From Thiomicrorhabdus arctica DSM 13458 (GTDB lineage: Bacteria; Pseudomonadota; Gammaproteobacteria; Thiomicrospirales; Thiomicrospiraceae): DNA of 64,000 nucleotides. Position numbers and translations under genes: made by a program. The notes beneath the pieces are model-generated. The model saw only the letters and a program-made list of their open reading frames with translations. It did not search any database and had not been told where the DNA came from. Below are positions 10,679 through 20,966 of the stretch, one piece after another (positions within the stretch are counted from its first letter, which is position 1; each line of letters starts with the position of its first letter). Location: assembly GCF_000381085.1 (NCBI RefSeq), contig NZ_KB905899.1, positions 248,001 to 312,000 on the forward strand, given 5' to 3'.

Positions 10679-12025
10679 ATGATAATTCCAAATCGTCATT
10701 CTAGTCTAACGGACTGGGTTGATTGGTTACTTCAATTACACGCTCAAGAAATAGACCTTGGCCTCGACCGAATTCGTTTGGTAGCGAATGCTATGCAATT
10801 GACTAAGCCCGCTCCATTGGTGATTAGTGTTGCTGGCACAAATGGCAAAGGTTCGAGTGTTGCTTTATTGGTTGCGATTCTCAAAGCCGCTGGACATCAA
10901 GTTGGCGCTTATACTTCTCCGCATATCCAGTTTTTTAACGAACGCATACAGATTAACGGTAATCCGGTCAGCGATGATTTAATCATTGAGGCATTTGTCG
11001 CGATTGAAGAGGCAAGAGCACAAACTAAATTAACCTATTTTGAGTTTTCAACCTTAGCGGCACTCTATCTCTTTAAACGAGCTCAGTTAGAGGTCGTCGT
11101 ACTTGAGGTAGGTTTAGGCGGGCGCCTGGATGCCGTCAATATAATCGATGCAGATGCCGCTTTGATCACTGCGATTGATATTGATCATGTCGATTGGTTA
11201 GGAGATGATCGCTCTGTTATCGCCACAGAAAAAGCCGGTATCATGCGCCGTGGGAAACCTGCTGTTTGTTCAGATATGAATCCACCAGCCAGTTTAATGG
11301 CTTATGCAAATGAACATGCCGTGCCGTTAAGCCAGTTTAAAGTTGATTTCGATGTCCTGGTAAATGACCAGGCCTGGTCGTTTACATGGTTAACGCAGCA
11401 AAATGGTGTACAGTTGAAAGGCACATTAGACGACTTACCTTTTCCAGCCCTCAAGGGGGCGTTTCAACTGAATAATGCGGCAGGGGTGATTGCGCTTTTA
11501 TTCAAATTTACGGCCATATTACGAGTGGATCGTAAAGCGATTAATTTAGGCTTACAACAAGTCAGTCATCCTGGTAGATTGCAATCCCTAAAGATTGGCG
11601 CTCAGTCCTGGTTAATTGATGTTGCACATAATCCCCAGTCAGCTCTGGCGTTAGCGACTTACTTACAGCAACAACAAGCCAAGCATACTAAATTACAATA
11701 TTTGTCTCTATTTTCGGTATTAAATGATAAAGATGCACTGCCAATGGTTCAACAGATAGCGCCTTTTGTGTCTACTTGGTTGATTGTTGACTTAGAGATT
11801 CCTCGAGCAACTTCAGTTAACGCTTTACGTGTCTTATTGAAGGCGGCAGGGGTTGAAGATTTAAATATCATCACCAAGAAGAGTATGGAGGATGCAGTTT
11901 CTTATGCAAAAAGCTGTGCTGTAGAAGATGTGTTAGTTTGGGGCTCATTTTTTACGGTATCTCAAGTATTAGCCAGTTTAGCCGTGAAAAAACCCATTTC
12001 AAAAACAGAGAAAGCACATGGATGA
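10679..12025 (+). CDS. folC: Bifunctional folylpolyglutamate/dihydrofolate synthase FolC
   Basis: Adds glutamate to dihydropteroate and extends the polyglutamate tail of folates. The Mur-ligase-type P-loop GTNGKGSSV lies near residue 53, with YTSPHIQFFNERI after it, plus the C-terminal ligase domain with DVAHNPQS. The 448 residues are slightly long but normal. One exact iterated palindrome is embedded at 11367-11378, where it codes DQAW in the central domain. The stop overlaps the SPOR gene by 8 nt. Confidence 0.95.
   Translation: MIIPNRHSSLTDWVDWLLQLHAQEIDLGLDRIRLVANAMQLTKPAPLVISVAGTNGKGSSVALLVAILKAAGHQVGAYTSPHIQFFNERIQINGNPVSDDLIIEAFVAIEEARAQTKLTYFEFSTLAALYLFKRAQLEVVVLEVGLGGRLDAVNIIDADAALITAIDIDHVDWLGDDRSVIATEKAGIMRRGKPAVCSDMNPPASLMAYANEHAVPLSQFKVDFDVLVNDQAWSFTWLTQQNGVQLKGTLDDLPFPALKGAFQLNNAAGVIALLFKFTAILRVDRKAINLGLQQVSHPGRLQSLKIGAQSWLIDVAHNPQSALALATYLQQQQAKHTKLQYLSLFSVLNDKDALPMVQQIAPFVSTWLIVDLEIPRATSVNALRVLLKAAGVEDLNIITKKSMEDAVSYAKSCAVEDVLVWGSFFTVSQVLASLAVKKPISKTEKAHG
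11367..11378. repeat. Iterated palindrome ACCAGGCCTGGT, copy 2 (in folC)
   Basis: Exact 12-bp copy inside folC. The frame reads (G)AC CAG GCC TGG, giving Asp-Gln-Ala-Trp. A weaker partial (TCCTGGT) lies just upstream. Confidence 0.9.
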
Positions 12026-12578
12026 TCTGAGTAAGTACCGTATAACAGGTGCTTTTCTTTGGCTTTTGGTACTGGTGATTTTAGTGCCTAGTTGGTATGG
12101 AAATCCCGTCAATTTTCATCCGGATGGGCATCAAAGCGTTGTGACTAAAGGGGAACGCCCTTTAGTAGAGCATATTTATGAATTACCTGTGCAAGCGGCC
12201 CAAAAGCAAGCAGAGATTCAAAGCAGCCCGGTGGCGAACAGTCAAACTACAGATAAAGACGCGGTCGTTAAGTCGATTAAAGAATCTAAAAGCACAGTGG
12301 TTGACAATCCGTTAGTTTCTAACGATCCAAAGAAGATGGAGCAAGCCTCTTCCCCCCAATGGATCGTCAGAATTACAGCCTACACAGAGATCAAGAAAGC
12401 CAACGATTTACGGGGGCGTCTTGAGTCTGATTATGCAGTATGGATTAAAGAATTTAAAAAAAGTGGAACTTATTCAGTGCGAACAGGACCTTATCTTTCT
12501 AAGGTCAAAGCTGAACAAGATAAACAAAAATTAGATAAAATGTTACGAACGAATGCAGAAGTCGTGCAACTTAATTGA
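12018..12578 (+). CDS. DedD-like SPOR-domain membrane protein
   Basis: Predicted inner-membrane protein with a short cytoplasmic N-terminus, one transmembrane helix (about residues 11-26), a disordered periplasmic linker and a C-terminal SPOR domain (about 112-186, WIVRITAYTEIKKANDLRGR) that binds septal, denuded peptidoglycan. Size and position downstream of folC match DedD of enterobacteria. In the usual order cvpA follows; here purF does. A septation role is inferred from the family. Confidence 0.85.
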   Translation: MDDLSKYRITGAFLWLLVLVILVPSWYGNPVNFHPDGHQSVVTKGERPLVEHIYELPVQAAQKQAEIQSSPVANSQTTDKDAVVKSIKESKSTVVDNPLVSNDPKKMEQASSPQWIVRITAYTEIKKANDLRGRLESDYAVWIKEFKKSGTYSVRTGPYLSKVKAEQDKQKLDKMLRTNAEVVQLN

Positions 12579-12627
12579 TCAGTGAGACGCTGAACAAAAA
12601 TTTTTAAGTAAGAGAGAGTGTGCAAAG

Positions 12628-14145
12628 ATGTGCGGTATTGTTGGGATTGTATTGGCTAACGGCCAAACGGTTGGTCAAGAGATTTATGACGCTTTAACTA
12701 CGTTACAACATCGTGGTCAGGATGCCGCTGGTATTGTGACGTGTGACCAAGGACGTTTTTATCAACGTAAAGAGAACGGCATGGTTAAGGATGTGTTTCG
12801 CACACGTCACATGCGAGATTTGCATGGCAATATCGGAATCGGTCATGTCCGCTATCCAACGGCAGGATCTTCTTCAAGTGCAGAAGCGCAGCCGTTTTAT
12901 GTTAACTCTCCTTATGGAATCGCAATGGGGCATAACGGTAACTTAACCAATGCTGATGAGTTGGCTCAGGATATTTATCGCCAAGACTTACGTCACCTTA
13001 ATACCAATTCAGACTCTGAAGTGCTCTTAAATATTTTTGCACACGAGTTGATGCAACAGAAAAAACTGTTTATTGACCATGAAGATGTTTTCAATGCGGT
13101 GCGGAATGTGCATAAACGTGTGAAGGGGGGGTATGCTGCGGTCGGTGTTATCTCTAATATCGGTATTGTCGCTTTTCGCGATCCTTTTGGTTTGCGTCCG
13201 GTCGTGGTCGGTAAACGTGCGAATGCAAATGGTTTTGATTACATGGTGGCTTCTGAATCCGTCGCTTTAGATGGTTTGGGTTACGAGTTGTTAAAAGATT
13301 TGGCACCTGGAGAAGCGGTCGTCATTACCGATTCCGGTCAGATCTTCTTTCAGCAGTGTGCTGAAAAGCCGAAATTATCGCCTTGTATATTTGAGTTTGT
13401 TTATTTTGCACGTCCTGATTCAATGATTGACAATATTTCCGTTCATAAGTCTCGTTTACGTATGGGTGAAAAACTTGCTGATAAAATTCTTAAAGAGTGG
13501 CCAGATCATGATATTGATGTGGTGATGCCGATTCCAGACACCAGTCGCACCTCGGCATTAGAGTTGGCCTCTCGATTAGGTTCTCCATATCGTGAAGGTT
13601 TTATCAAAAACCGCTACATCGGACGTACCTTTATTATGCCTGGACAGCAGTTGCGTAAGAAATCGGTACGCCAAAAATTGAATGCCATTGGTTTAGAGTT
13701 TGAAGGTAAAAATGTCTTATTAGTCGATGATTCGATTGTTCGTGGTACCACCTCTGCTCAAATTGTAGAAATGGCTCGTGAAGCGGGCGCTAAAAAAGTC
13801 TATTTCGCCTCTGCGGCACCTCCGGTTCGTTTTCCTTATGTTTATGGAATTGATATGCCGTCGCCAACAGAGTTGGTTGCGAGTAATCGAACGGTTGAAG
13901 AAGTGGGCAAAATTATTGGTTGTGATAAATTAATCTATCAAGATCTGGAAGATTTGATTGAAGCGGTCGGGGTGGGTAATGAAGAAATTTCTGAATTTGA
14001 CACCTCTTGTTTCAGTGGCATTTATGCCACAGGCGATATTACGCCTGAATATTTAGCTTCTATAGACAGTGCTCGCAATGATGATGCTCAAGCAACTAAA
14101 CAGGCTTCTGGCCAGGAAACGGTTGGAATTTACAACGGTAACTAA
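12628..14145 (+). CDS. purF: Amidophosphoribosyltransferase PurF
   Basis: First committed step of purine synthesis: PRPP plus glutamine gives 5-phosphoribosylamine. Cys2 (MCGIVGI) is the N-terminal glutaminase nucleophile, and the class-II amidotransferase domain is followed by a phosphoribosyltransferase domain with the PRPP loop [14 protein letters not shown]. The 505 residues match the family. AGAGAGAG precedes the ATG. The folC-dedD-purF-metZ order resembles Pseudomonas, but cvpA is missing. Confidence 0.97.
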   Translation: MCGIVGIVLANGQTVGQEIYDALTTLQHRGQDAAGIVTCDQGRFYQRKENGMVKDVFRTRHMRDLHGNIGIGHVRYPTAGSSSSAEAQPFYVNSPYGIAMGHNGNLTNADELAQDIYRQDLRHLNTNSDSEVLLNIFAHELMQQKKLFIDHEDVFNAVRNVHKRVKGGYAAVGVISNIGIVAFRDPFGLRPVVVGKRANANGFDYMVASESVALDGLGYELLKDLAPGEAVVITDSGQIFFQQCAEKPKLSPCIFEFVYFARPDSMIDNISVHKSRLRMGEKLADKILKEWPDHDIDVVMPIPDTSRTSALELASRLGSPYREGFIKNRYIGRTFIMPGQQLRKKSVRQKLNAIGLEFEGKNVLLVDDSIVRGTTSAQIVEMAREAGAKKVYFASAAPPVRFPYVYGIDMPSPTELVASNRTVEEVGKIIGCDKLIYQDLEDLIEAVGVGNEEISEFDTSCFSGIYATGDITPEYLASIDSARNDDAQATKQASGQETVGIYNGN

Positions 14146-14173
14146 AGGGGTGGCTAGGCTGTCGTTGAGTTTA

Positions 14174-14185
14174 ACCAGGCCTGGT
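14174..14185. repeat. Iterated palindrome ACCAGGCCTGGT, copy 3
   Basis: Exact 12-bp copy in the 69-bp purF-metZ gap. The flanks (TTA before, AGC after) do not extend the palindrome. Confidence 0.9.
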
Positions 14186-14214
14186 AGCGTTACTGTTTTT
14201 AATGATAGAGAGTT

Positions 14215-15396
14215 ATGATGAATTCATTTGATATTGAAACATTAGCTGTTCGTGCCGGTTACGACCAAACGCAAGAGCAAGAAAATAGTGAGGCGATTTT
14301 TCCGACGTCTAGTTTTCGTTATACATCTGCAGCTCAAGCAGCTGCACGGTTTAGCGGAGAAGAGAAAGGGAATGTTTATTCTCGTTTTACGAACCCAACC
14401 GTTCGCGCATTTGAAAATCGTCTTGCGCTCATGGAAGGTGGTGAGGCATGTGTCGGCACATCCTCAGGCATGGCAGCCATTCTCTCAACTTTTATGGCTT
14501 TATATGAGTCAGGTGATCATGTTATTTGCTCACAAAGTGTTTTTGGCACCACCAAAGTTCTGTTCAATAAATACCTAGTCAAATTTGGGCTGGAGGTTAC
14601 GTTTGTCTCGCAGACGGATACTTCAGAATGGAAAAAGGCGATTCAGCCAAATACTAAGGCGTTCTTTTTAGAGACCCCCTCTAACCCTCTGACAGAGATT
14701 GCAGACTTATCGACCATAAGTGCTTTGGCCAAGGCCAATGGGTGTTTATTAATTGTTGATAATTGCTTCTGCACACCGATTCTGCAAAGACCTTTAGAGC
14801 AAGGTGCTGATATAATTATCCATTCCGCTACAAAATTTCTAGATGGTCAAGGACGAGGAATTGGGGGTGCCGTGGTTGGTTCAAATGAATTAGTTGATGA
14901 GCATGTACGCGGTTTTATGCGAACGGCCGGACCTTCAATGAGCCCCTTTAACGCATGGATTTTTTTAAAAGGTCTGGAAACGTTACCTATTAGAATGGCA
15001 GCACATTGTCAAAGTGCGCTGCAATTAGCAGAGTGGCTTTCTTTGCACCCTGCTGTAGAGCAAGTTTTTTATCCTGGATTAAAGTCACACCCACAGTATG
15101 AGTTGGCTTGTAAACAGCAGTCTGCTGGTGGCGGCTTGGTGAGTTTTAAAGTGAAAGGCAACCAAGCTGAAGCATGGTCGGTCATTGATCATACTCAAAT
15201 GGTATCAATCACGGCAAACCTAGGGGATGTTAAAACCAGTATTACTCATCCCGCAACCACCACACACGTTCGCGTAGAGCCTGATGCGAGACTTAGGGCG
15301 GGTATAACGGATAACTTAATACGTCTGTCAGTTGGTTTGGAGTCAATCGAAGATATTAAAGCAGATCTTGCAAGAGGTTTAGATCTATTGAGATAG
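14215..15396 (+). CDS. metZ: O-succinylhomoserine sulfhydrylase MetZ
   Basis: PLP enzyme of the Cys/Met gamma family that makes homocysteine directly from O-succinylhomoserine and sulfide. The PLP lysine is K207 in HSATKFLDGQGRG, and YSRFTNPT is the family's N-terminal motif. Position after purF and the length (393) match Pseudomonas MetZ rather than cystathionine gamma-synthase. Direct sulfhydrylation would suit a sulfide-rich lifestyle. Discrimination from MetB or MetY is by family feel and context, not by test. Confidence 0.85.
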   Translation: MMNSFDIETLAVRAGYDQTQEQENSEAIFPTSSFRYTSAAQAAARFSGEEKGNVYSRFTNPTVRAFENRLALMEGGEACVGTSSGMAAILSTFMALYESGDHVICSQSVFGTTKVLFNKYLVKFGLEVTFVSQTDTSEWKKAIQPNTKAFFLETPSNPLTEIADLSTISALAKANGCLLIVDNCFCTPILQRPLEQGADIIIHSATKFLDGQGRGIGGAVVGSNELVDEHVRGFMRTAGPSMSPFNAWIFLKGLETLPIRMAAHCQSALQLAEWLSLHPAVEQVFYPGLKSHPQYELACKQQSAGGGLVSFKVKGNQAEAWSVIDHTQMVSITANLGDVKTSITHPATTTHVRVEPDARLRAGITDNLIRLSVGLESIEDIKADLARGLDLLR

Positions 15397-15416
15397 GTCG
15401 GTTTTTGCAGAGCCTT

Positions 15417-15444
15417 CGCTAAGTAATAAAGTGGTTACTTAGCG
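15417..15444. repeat. Perfect hairpin between convergent metZ and yhbY
   Basis: CGCTAAGTAA and TTACTTAGCG form a perfect 10-bp stem with an 8-nt loop. No T-run follows on the plus strand (GGTTGATG), and a weak A/T stretch precedes it. It could be a factor-assisted or bidirectional transcription end between two facing genes. Confidence 0.55.
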
Positions 15445-15499
15445 GGTTGATGAGTGAAATTCTTTATTCTGATTTCGCTCTTCTCTTGTGGTTGTTCAA

Positions 15500-15808
15500 C
15501 TAGTTTCTAGGCAGTGGCAGTTCAGTTTCATCGTTCTGGCGGTAGATAACACAGATTTTACCAATGGTTTGAACAAGAAGTGCACCACTTTCTTTCACAA
15601 GGTGCTGAACAATCTCTTTGCGTTCATCACGATCTGCACTGGCGATTTTTATTTTAAGAATTTCATGATGTGCAAGGGTGCTTTCTAGCTCAGCCATTAG
15701 ACTTTCTGTCACACCGTTAGCACCAATCATTATCATTGGATTTAAACCGTGCGCGATGCCACGTAGATATTTTTTTTGATTATTGGTAAGTTTTTCTGGC
15801 TGGCTCAT
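15500..15808 (-). CDS. yhbY: YhbY-type CRM-domain RNA-binding protein
   Basis: Small ribosome-assembly-associated protein with a CRM domain (LTNNQKKYLRGIAHGLNPMI, then IGANGVTES). The reading frame extends four codons further to a TTG, but the ATG at 15808 is preferred because GGAAT lies 7 nt before it; this gives 102 residues. It is divergent from rlmE, as in many gammaproteobacteria where yhbY, rlmE and ftsH sit together. Its role in 50S maturation is family knowledge. Confidence 0.9.
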   Translation of the reverse strand: MSQPEKLTNNQKKYLRGIAHGLNPMIMIGANGVTESLMAELESTLAHHEILKIKIASADRDERKEIVQHLVKESGALLVQTIGKICVIYRQNDETELPLPRN

Positions 15809-15873
15809 TGAATATTCCAATCATGGTCATTATTAATTAAATAGTATTTGTATATTGTAGTTGAAAACGAATT

Positions 15874-16494
15874 ATGGCGAGAAGTAAATCGAGCGACGTT
15901 TGGTTAAAAGAGCATTTTAACGATCCATACGTTCAAAAGGCAAAGCTAGAAGGCTGGCGTTCGCGTGCAGTTTATAAGTTACAAGAGATAGATGACAAAG
16001 ACAGCTTGTTTAAACCGGGTATGTGTGTCGTTGATTTGGGCGCGGCTCCAGGCGGCTGGTCGCAATGGACGACACATAAGGTTGGCAATAAAGGCGAGGT
16101 TTTTGCCTTAGATATTCTGCCCGTAGAGCCTTTTGCTGGAGTGACCTTTATTCAGGGTGATTTTAGAGAGGATGAGGTCTATGATGGCTTATTGTCAGCT
16201 TTAGCCGGACGCGATGTTGATGTGGTTATGTCCGATATGGCGCCGAATATGAGTGGGAATAAAGGGGTAGATATTCCCCGTGCCATGTATTTAGTTGAAT
16301 TGTGTATTGAACTTGCTGATCAGGTATTGAAGCCGAATGGTGATTTATTGATGAAAGTCTTCCAGGGGGAAGGTTACGATCAATTGTTAAAAACGCTGCG
16401 GTCAAAGTATCAAAAAGTCATCACACGTAAGCCAGATTCTTCTCGTGCACGAAGTAAAGAAATTTATTTATTGGCGCGAGGCAAAAAGGCTTAA
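15874..16494 (+). CDS. rlmE: 23S rRNA 2'-O-ribose U2552 methyltransferase RlmE
   Basis: SAM-dependent methyltransferase (FtsJ/RrmJ) acting on U2552 in the A-loop of 23S rRNA. The SAM motif [14 protein letters not shown] lies near residues 50-63, with the catalytic lysine region ([13 protein letters not shown], later [10 protein letters not shown]) and [11 protein letters not shown] present. The 206 residues are normal. It is followed by a terminator that includes its stop codon, then ftsH. Confidence 0.96.
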   Translation: MARSKSSDVWLKEHFNDPYVQKAKLEGWRSRAVYKLQEIDDKDSLFKPGMCVVDLGAAPGGWSQWTTHKVGNKGEVFALDILPVEPFAGVTFIQGDFREDEVYDGLLSALAGRDVDVVMSDMAPNMSGNKGVDIPRAMYLVELCIELADQVLKPNGDLLMKVFQGEGYDQLLKTLRSKYQKVITRKPDSSRARSKEIYLLARGKKA

Positions 16495-16517
16495 GAAATG
16501 CTAAGGCCTAGTTTTTT
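16487..16517 (+). terminator. Probable terminator of rlmE
   Basis: AGGCTTA pairs with TAAGGCCT with one bulge, and T6 follows at 16512-16517. The left arm covers the rlmE stop codon. Confidence 0.5.
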
Positions 16518-16645
16518 AAGCGCGTCATAAGTTTTATTTATGAAAAATATGGTAAAGTAGCAAGATTGGATTAATTTAAACGAAACTTTTCGAGGGGCGC
16601 GGTGCCCTTCTTGGAAAGATCTTAGAGAGCGGTTAAGGGTAGTCA

Positions 16646-18619
16646 ATGAAGAATGATATGCTAAAAAATGTATTGGTTTGGGCGATTGCGGCAATGATAT
16701 TGATGTCTGTATTCAATCATTTCAGTAGTAAGGGGCAAAGTGCTTCTAGTCGTCTAGATTATTCTGATTTTATTGATCAGGTTCAGCAGGGGCAAGTCAG
16801 TAAAGTGAATATTGAAGGTCCTACGATTCGTGGTGTTTATATCAGTGGCGATTCATTTACAACCTATAACCCTGGTGATGCCGGTCTAATGGGTGATTTG
16901 TTAGACAATCACGTTAAGATTACGGCACAACCGCCAGAGCAGCAAGGCGTGTTGATGCAGATCTTTATCTCATGGTTCCCTATGTTGTTATTGATTGGGG
17001 TGTGGATTTTCTTTATGAAATCCGTCGGTGGCGGTATGGGTGGTAAAGGTGGCCCAATGTCATTCGGTAAAAGTAAGGCTAAAATGCTAACAGACGAGCA
17101 GATTAAAGTAACCTTAGATGATGTAGCGGGTGCAGATGAAGCTAAGCAAGAGGTTGGAGAAATTGTTGATTTCTTGAAAGATCCTGCTAAATATCAAAAT
17201 TTGGGAGGCAGTATTCCCCGCGGTGTGTTGATGATCGGACCTCCAGGTACCGGTAAGACGTTGTTGGCGAAAGCAATTGCTGGCGAAGCACAAGTACCAT
17301 TCTTCACCATTTCGGGATCTGATTTTGTTGAAATGTTTGTTGGTGTAGGTGCTTCTCGTGTACGTGATATGTTTGAGCAAGCTAAGGCACATGCACCTTG
17401 TATTATCTTTATTGATGAGATTGATGCTGTTGGCCGTAAGCGTGGTTCGGGTATGGGCGGCGGAAACGATGAGCGTGAGCAGACATTGAATCAATTATTG
17501 GTTGAAATGGATGGCTTTGAAGGCAATGAAGGTGTCATTGTTATTGCTGCCACAAACCGTGCAGATGTTTTAGATAACGCATTACTGCGTCCTGGCCGTT
17601 TTGATCGTCAGGTGACGGTAGGTTTACCGGATATTCGTGGCCGTGAGCAAATATTAAAGGTTCATATGCGCAAAGTGCCTGTGGCAGATGATGTTAATCC
17701 ATCCTATATCGCTCGAGGTACGCCTGGATTCTCTGGTGCCGATTTGGCTAACTTAGTGAATGAAGCTGCACTGTTTGCAGCAAGACTCAATGAAAAGTTA
17801 GTGACTCAGAAGCACTTCGAAAAAGCCAAAGATAAGATTCTAATGGGGGTTGAGCGTAAGAGCATGGTCATGAACGATAAAGAGCGTAAAATGACCGCTT
17901 ATCATGAAGCTGGGCATGCCATTATTGGTTGGTTAGTGCCAGAGCATGATCCTGTTTACAAGGTTAGTATTATGCCTCGTGGCCGTGCATTGGGTGTGAC
18001 TATGTATTTGCCTGAAGAGGATTCTTATAGCTACAGTAAACAAAAGCTAGAAAGTCAGTTATCAAGTTTGTATGGCGGTCGTATTGCTGAAGATCAAATT
18101 TATGGTCCTGATATGGTCACCACCGGTGCGAGTAATGACATAGAACGCGCCACAGCGATTGCTCGTAATATGGTTACCAAGTGGGGTATGTCTGATGATC
18201 TAGGGCCTTTATTATATGAAGAAGAAGATAATGGCAGCTTCATGGGAACTTCTCGTAATGCGAATGTTTCAGGTGAAATTTCAAAACAAATTGATGTGGA
18301 AATCCGTAAGCTCATTGACCGTAATTACCAACGCGCCCAGAATATTCTTTTAGAGCGTGCAAGTGAACTTGAATTAATGGCTGAAGCATTAATGACTTAT
18401 GAAACGATTGATGCAGATCAGATTAAAAACATTATGGAAGGTCGCCCATCAGGTGAACCTAAGGATTGGAGTGACTCTAATGATGATGGGACTTCCGCAA
18501 CACCGGGTGAAGCAGCTCCTGAAGAGGTGATTCAAGATAACCCTGGTAATGATAGTCGTTCTGATGATTTAAGTGGTGATGGACCAGTTGTAGAAAATGG
18601 TGAGCCTAAAGCGCCTTAA
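16646..18619 (+). CDS. ftsH: ATP-dependent zinc metalloprotease FtsH
   Basis: Inner-membrane AAA+ protease for quality control and for short-lived regulators. Two transmembrane helices (about 8-25 and 106-124) flank a small periplasmic domain. The AAA module has Walker A GPPGTGKT at 198-205 and the second region of homology [19 protein letters not shown], and the zinc site HEAGH spans 420-424. The 657-residue chain ends in a long acidic Ser/Gly/Asp-rich tail. A strong terminator follows. A GGGC..GCCC hairpin lies in the leader at about 16595-16608. Confidence 0.97.
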   Translation: MKNDMLKNVLVWAIAAMILMSVFNHFSSKGQSASSRLDYSDFIDQVQQGQVSKVNIEGPTIRGVYISGDSFTTYNPGDAGLMGDLLDNHVKITAQPPEQQGVLMQIFISWFPMLLLIGVWIFFMKSVGGGMGGKGGPMSFGKSKAKMLTDEQIKVTLDDVAGADEAKQEVGEIVDFLKDPAKYQNLGGSIPRGVLMIGPPGTGKTLLAKAIAGEAQVPFFTISGSDFVEMFVGVGASRVRDMFEQAKAHAPCIIFIDEIDAVGRKRGSGMGGGNDEREQTLNQLLVEMDGFEGNEGVIVIAATNRADVLDNALLRPGRFDRQVTVGLPDIRGREQILKVHMRKVPVADDVNPSYIARGTPGFSGADLANLVNEAALFAARLNEKLVTQKHFEKAKDKILMGVERKSMVMNDKERKMTAYHEAGHAIIGWLVPEHDPVYKVSIMPRGRALGVTMYLPEEDSYSYSKQKLESQLSSLYGGRIAEDQIYGPDMVTTGASNDIERATAIARNMVTKWGMSDDLGPLLYEEEDNGSFMGTSRNANVSGEISKQIDVEIRKLIDRNYQRAQNILLERASELELMAEALMTYETIDADQIKNIMEGRPSGEPKDWSDSNDDGTSATPGEAAPEEVIQDNPGNDSRSDDLSGDGPVVENGEPKAP

Positions 18620-18650
18620 GTTCTGAATAAAGTCATTTTAGGGCCTAACG

Positions 18651-18678
18651 AAACCCCGTTGAATCGGGGTTTTTTTTT
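18651..18678 (+). terminator. Rho-independent terminator after ftsH
   Basis: AAACCCCG-TTGAAT-CGGGGTTT stem-loop followed directly by a T-run to 18678. folP begins 15 bp later. Confidence 0.88.
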
Positions 18679-18692
18679 GAATAGGAAAAGTC

Positions 18693-19529
18693 ATGTTTAA
18701 CATTAAAGCATTAATTGACGAAAAATCATCAACTCAAGATGGCATGCCTCTCGTAATGGGTGTTTTAAATGTTACTCCAGACTCTTTTTCAGACGGTGGG
18801 CGTTTTGTCACTCAAAATCAGTTTACGCAACATGTTGCAGAGATGGTTTTAGCGGGCGTTGATATTATTGATGTCGGTGGAGAGTCCACCAGGCCTGGCG
18901 CGATTAAAATAGGGCTTCAACAAGAGTTAGATCGTGTATTGCCAGCGATTGAGTGGATTGCCGCACGTTACGATACGCCCCTCTCAATTGATACCTATAA
19001 ACCTCAGGTAATGAGCGAAGCGGTTAGCGGAGGTGCCGTGTTGATTAATGATGTCAATGCATTGCAGGCGGAAGGTGCTATTGAATGTGCTATAAATTCC
19101 GGCGCTACGGTTTGTTTAATGCATAAATTGGGTGAGTTTGCTACGATGCAGGATACGCCTGAATATCAAGACGTGGTAAAAGATGTTTGTGACTTTTTAT
19201 TAGCTCGTGCAAACCTGTGTCAACAAGCGGGAATGGATAAAAATAAAATTATCTTAGATCCAGGGTTTGGGTTTGGTAAGACTTTAGCGCATAATAGCGA
19301 GCTATTCGAAAATTTAGAGCGTTTCGTCTTGTTGGGGTATCCTCTTTTAGTGGGGGTCTCCAGAAAGCGCATGATCGGTGATATTTTAAATGCAGCTGCT
19401 GTAGAAGATCGAATTGTCGGTAGTGTGGCCGCAGCGGTTTTAGCGTCGCTTAAGGGGGCTCGTATTGTGCGAGTTCATGATGTTAAAGAAACGGTTGAGG
19501 CTTTACGGGTCACAATGCATTTAATGTAG
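18693..19529 (+). CDS. folP: Dihydropteroate synthase FolP
   Basis: Condenses para-aminobenzoate with dihydropterin pyrophosphate in folate synthesis. The TIM-barrel signatures MGVLNVTPDSFSDGG and GGESTRPGA are present, with DPGFGFGKT and a C-terminal RVHDVKET. The 278 residues are normal. It sits in the usual ftsH-folP-glmM order. A near copy of the iterated palindrome (18888-18898) falls in the conserved STRPG codons and is probably coincidental. Confidence 0.97.
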   Translation: MFNIKALIDEKSSTQDGMPLVMGVLNVTPDSFSDGGRFVTQNQFTQHVAEMVLAGVDIIDVGGESTRPGAIKIGLQQELDRVLPAIEWIAARYDTPLSIDTYKPQVMSEAVSGGAVLINDVNALQAEGAIECAINSGATVCLMHKLGEFATMQDTPEYQDVVKDVCDFLLARANLCQQAGMDKNKIILDPGFGFGKTLAHNSELFENLERFVLLGYPLLVGVSRKRMIGDILNAAAVEDRIVGSVAAAVLASLKGARIVRVHDVKETVEALRVTMHLM

Positions 19530-19563
19530 CGTTCGTGTGTTTTACATAAAGAGTTGAGAGAGT

Positions 19564-20898
19564 ATGCAGAGTAAGAAGAAATACTTTGGAACGGATGGGA
19601 TTCGCAATCGTGTTGGTCAGGGAATGATTTGCCCAGACCAAGTATTAAAGCTTGGTTGGGCAACCGGAAAGGTCATGCGTGAACGTGGTGAAAAAACGGT
19701 CATGATTGGCAAGGATACGCGTATTTCTGGCTATATGTTTGAGTCAGCTCTGGAAGCGGGTTTTATTGCTGCGGGTATTGATGTGTTGTTGTTGGGCCCT
19801 ATGCCAACGCCAGCGGTTGCATATCTAACTCAGACCTTTCGTGCAGATGCCGGGATCGTGATCAGTGCATCGCATAATCCTCATTATGATAATGGCATTA
19901 AGTTCTTTTCGGCCACGGGGAAAAAAATCAGTGATCAGATTGAATTAGCGGTCGAGGCGGCTTTCGAATTAGATATGGAAGTTGTCCCTTCGGAAGAGTT
20001 GGGAAAGGCACGTCGAATAGAAGATGCGGCTGGTCGCTATATAGAGTTTTGTAAAAGTACCTTTCATGGTAAACACAAGCTAGATAATTATAAGATTGTA
20101 GTAGATTGTTCACATGGTGCGACCTATCACATTGGCCCACATGTGTTTGCTGAATTGGGTGCTGAAGTGATTACCATTGGTGCAGAGCCTAATGGAGTCA
20201 ATATCAACCAGGAATGTGGTGCGACCCATCTTGATTTGCTGCAGAAAACGGTCATAGCAGAAGGCGCCGATTTTGGGATTGCTTTTGATGGTGATGGCGA
20301 TCGAGTCATGATGGTTGATGAGCAAGGCGGGATTGTTGATGGTGATATTATTTTGTATATCCTGGCAACAGTGTTGCGTAATGACGTCACCGGGGTAGTC
20401 GGGACGGTGATGAGTAATCTGGGTGTCGAGATTGCTCTCAAAGACGCTGGGGTCGATTTACAGCGTACCAATGTCGGTGATCGTTATGTCATGGAACGAT
20501 TGGTGGAAAATCAGTGGTTGTATGGTGCAGAACCTTCAGGGCATGTTCTTTGTTTGGATAAGACGACAACAGGTGATGGAATTATTGCCGCATTGCAAGT
20601 TCTAACAGCGATGGTGCAGTCGGGTAAAAGTTTATTAGAATTATCTTCTGTGGTTGATATGTATCCTCAGATATTGAAGAATATTAGAGTTGAGAGCGCG
20701 ATCGGATTGGATGAAAACGTTCCACTTAAAGAAAAAATAGCTGAACTTGAAGGTTTAATGGGAAATGAAGGTCGAATTTTAATTCGTGCTTCAGGAACCG
20801 AACCTTTAATTCGTGTCATGGTTGAGGGTAAAGAGGCTGATTTAGTAAAAACAGTCGCTGAACTGTTAGCTAATTTGGTTAAATCAGAATTTTCGTAA
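19564..20898 (+). CDS. glmM: Phosphoglucosamine mutase GlmM
   Basis: Interconverts glucosamine-6-phosphate and glucosamine-1-phosphate for UDP-GlcNAc synthesis. The phosphoserine is Ser103 in [11 protein letters not shown], the magnesium loop is DGDGDR, and the C-terminal phosphate-binding loop is [15 protein letters not shown]. The 444 residues match GlmM. GAGAG precedes the ATG. It follows folP by 34 bp and is likely cotranscribed with it. Confidence 0.97.
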   Translation: MQSKKKYFGTDGIRNRVGQGMICPDQVLKLGWATGKVMRERGEKTVMIGKDTRISGYMFESALEAGFIAAGIDVLLLGPMPTPAVAYLTQTFRADAGIVISASHNPHYDNGIKFFSATGKKISDQIELAVEAAFELDMEVVPSEELGKARRIEDAAGRYIEFCKSTFHGKHKLDNYKIVVDCSHGATYHIGPHVFAELGAEVITIGAEPNGVNINQECGATHLDLLQKTVIAEGADFGIAFDGDGDRVMMVDEQGGIVDGDIILYILATVLRNDVTGVVGTVMSNLGVEIALKDAGVDLQRTNVGDRYVMERLVENQWLYGAEPSGHVLCLDKTTTGDGIIAALQVLTAMVQSGKSLLELSSVVDMYPQILKNIRVESAIGLDENVPLKEKIAELEGLMGNEGRILIRASGTEPLIRVMVEGKEADLVKTVAELLANLVKSEFS

Positions 20899-20966
20899 AA
20901 TTTCAAGATTGTGTTTGATTAAAGAAAACGCTAATATTGTGAAACTTTTGTGTCGGAGAATATCAG

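Noticed and set aside
18888-18899. ACCAGGCCTGGC in folP as a copy of the iterated palindrome
   Set aside because: It encodes the universally conserved STRPG of dihydropteroate synthase in a different frame from the other coding copies, so the match is explained by the protein.
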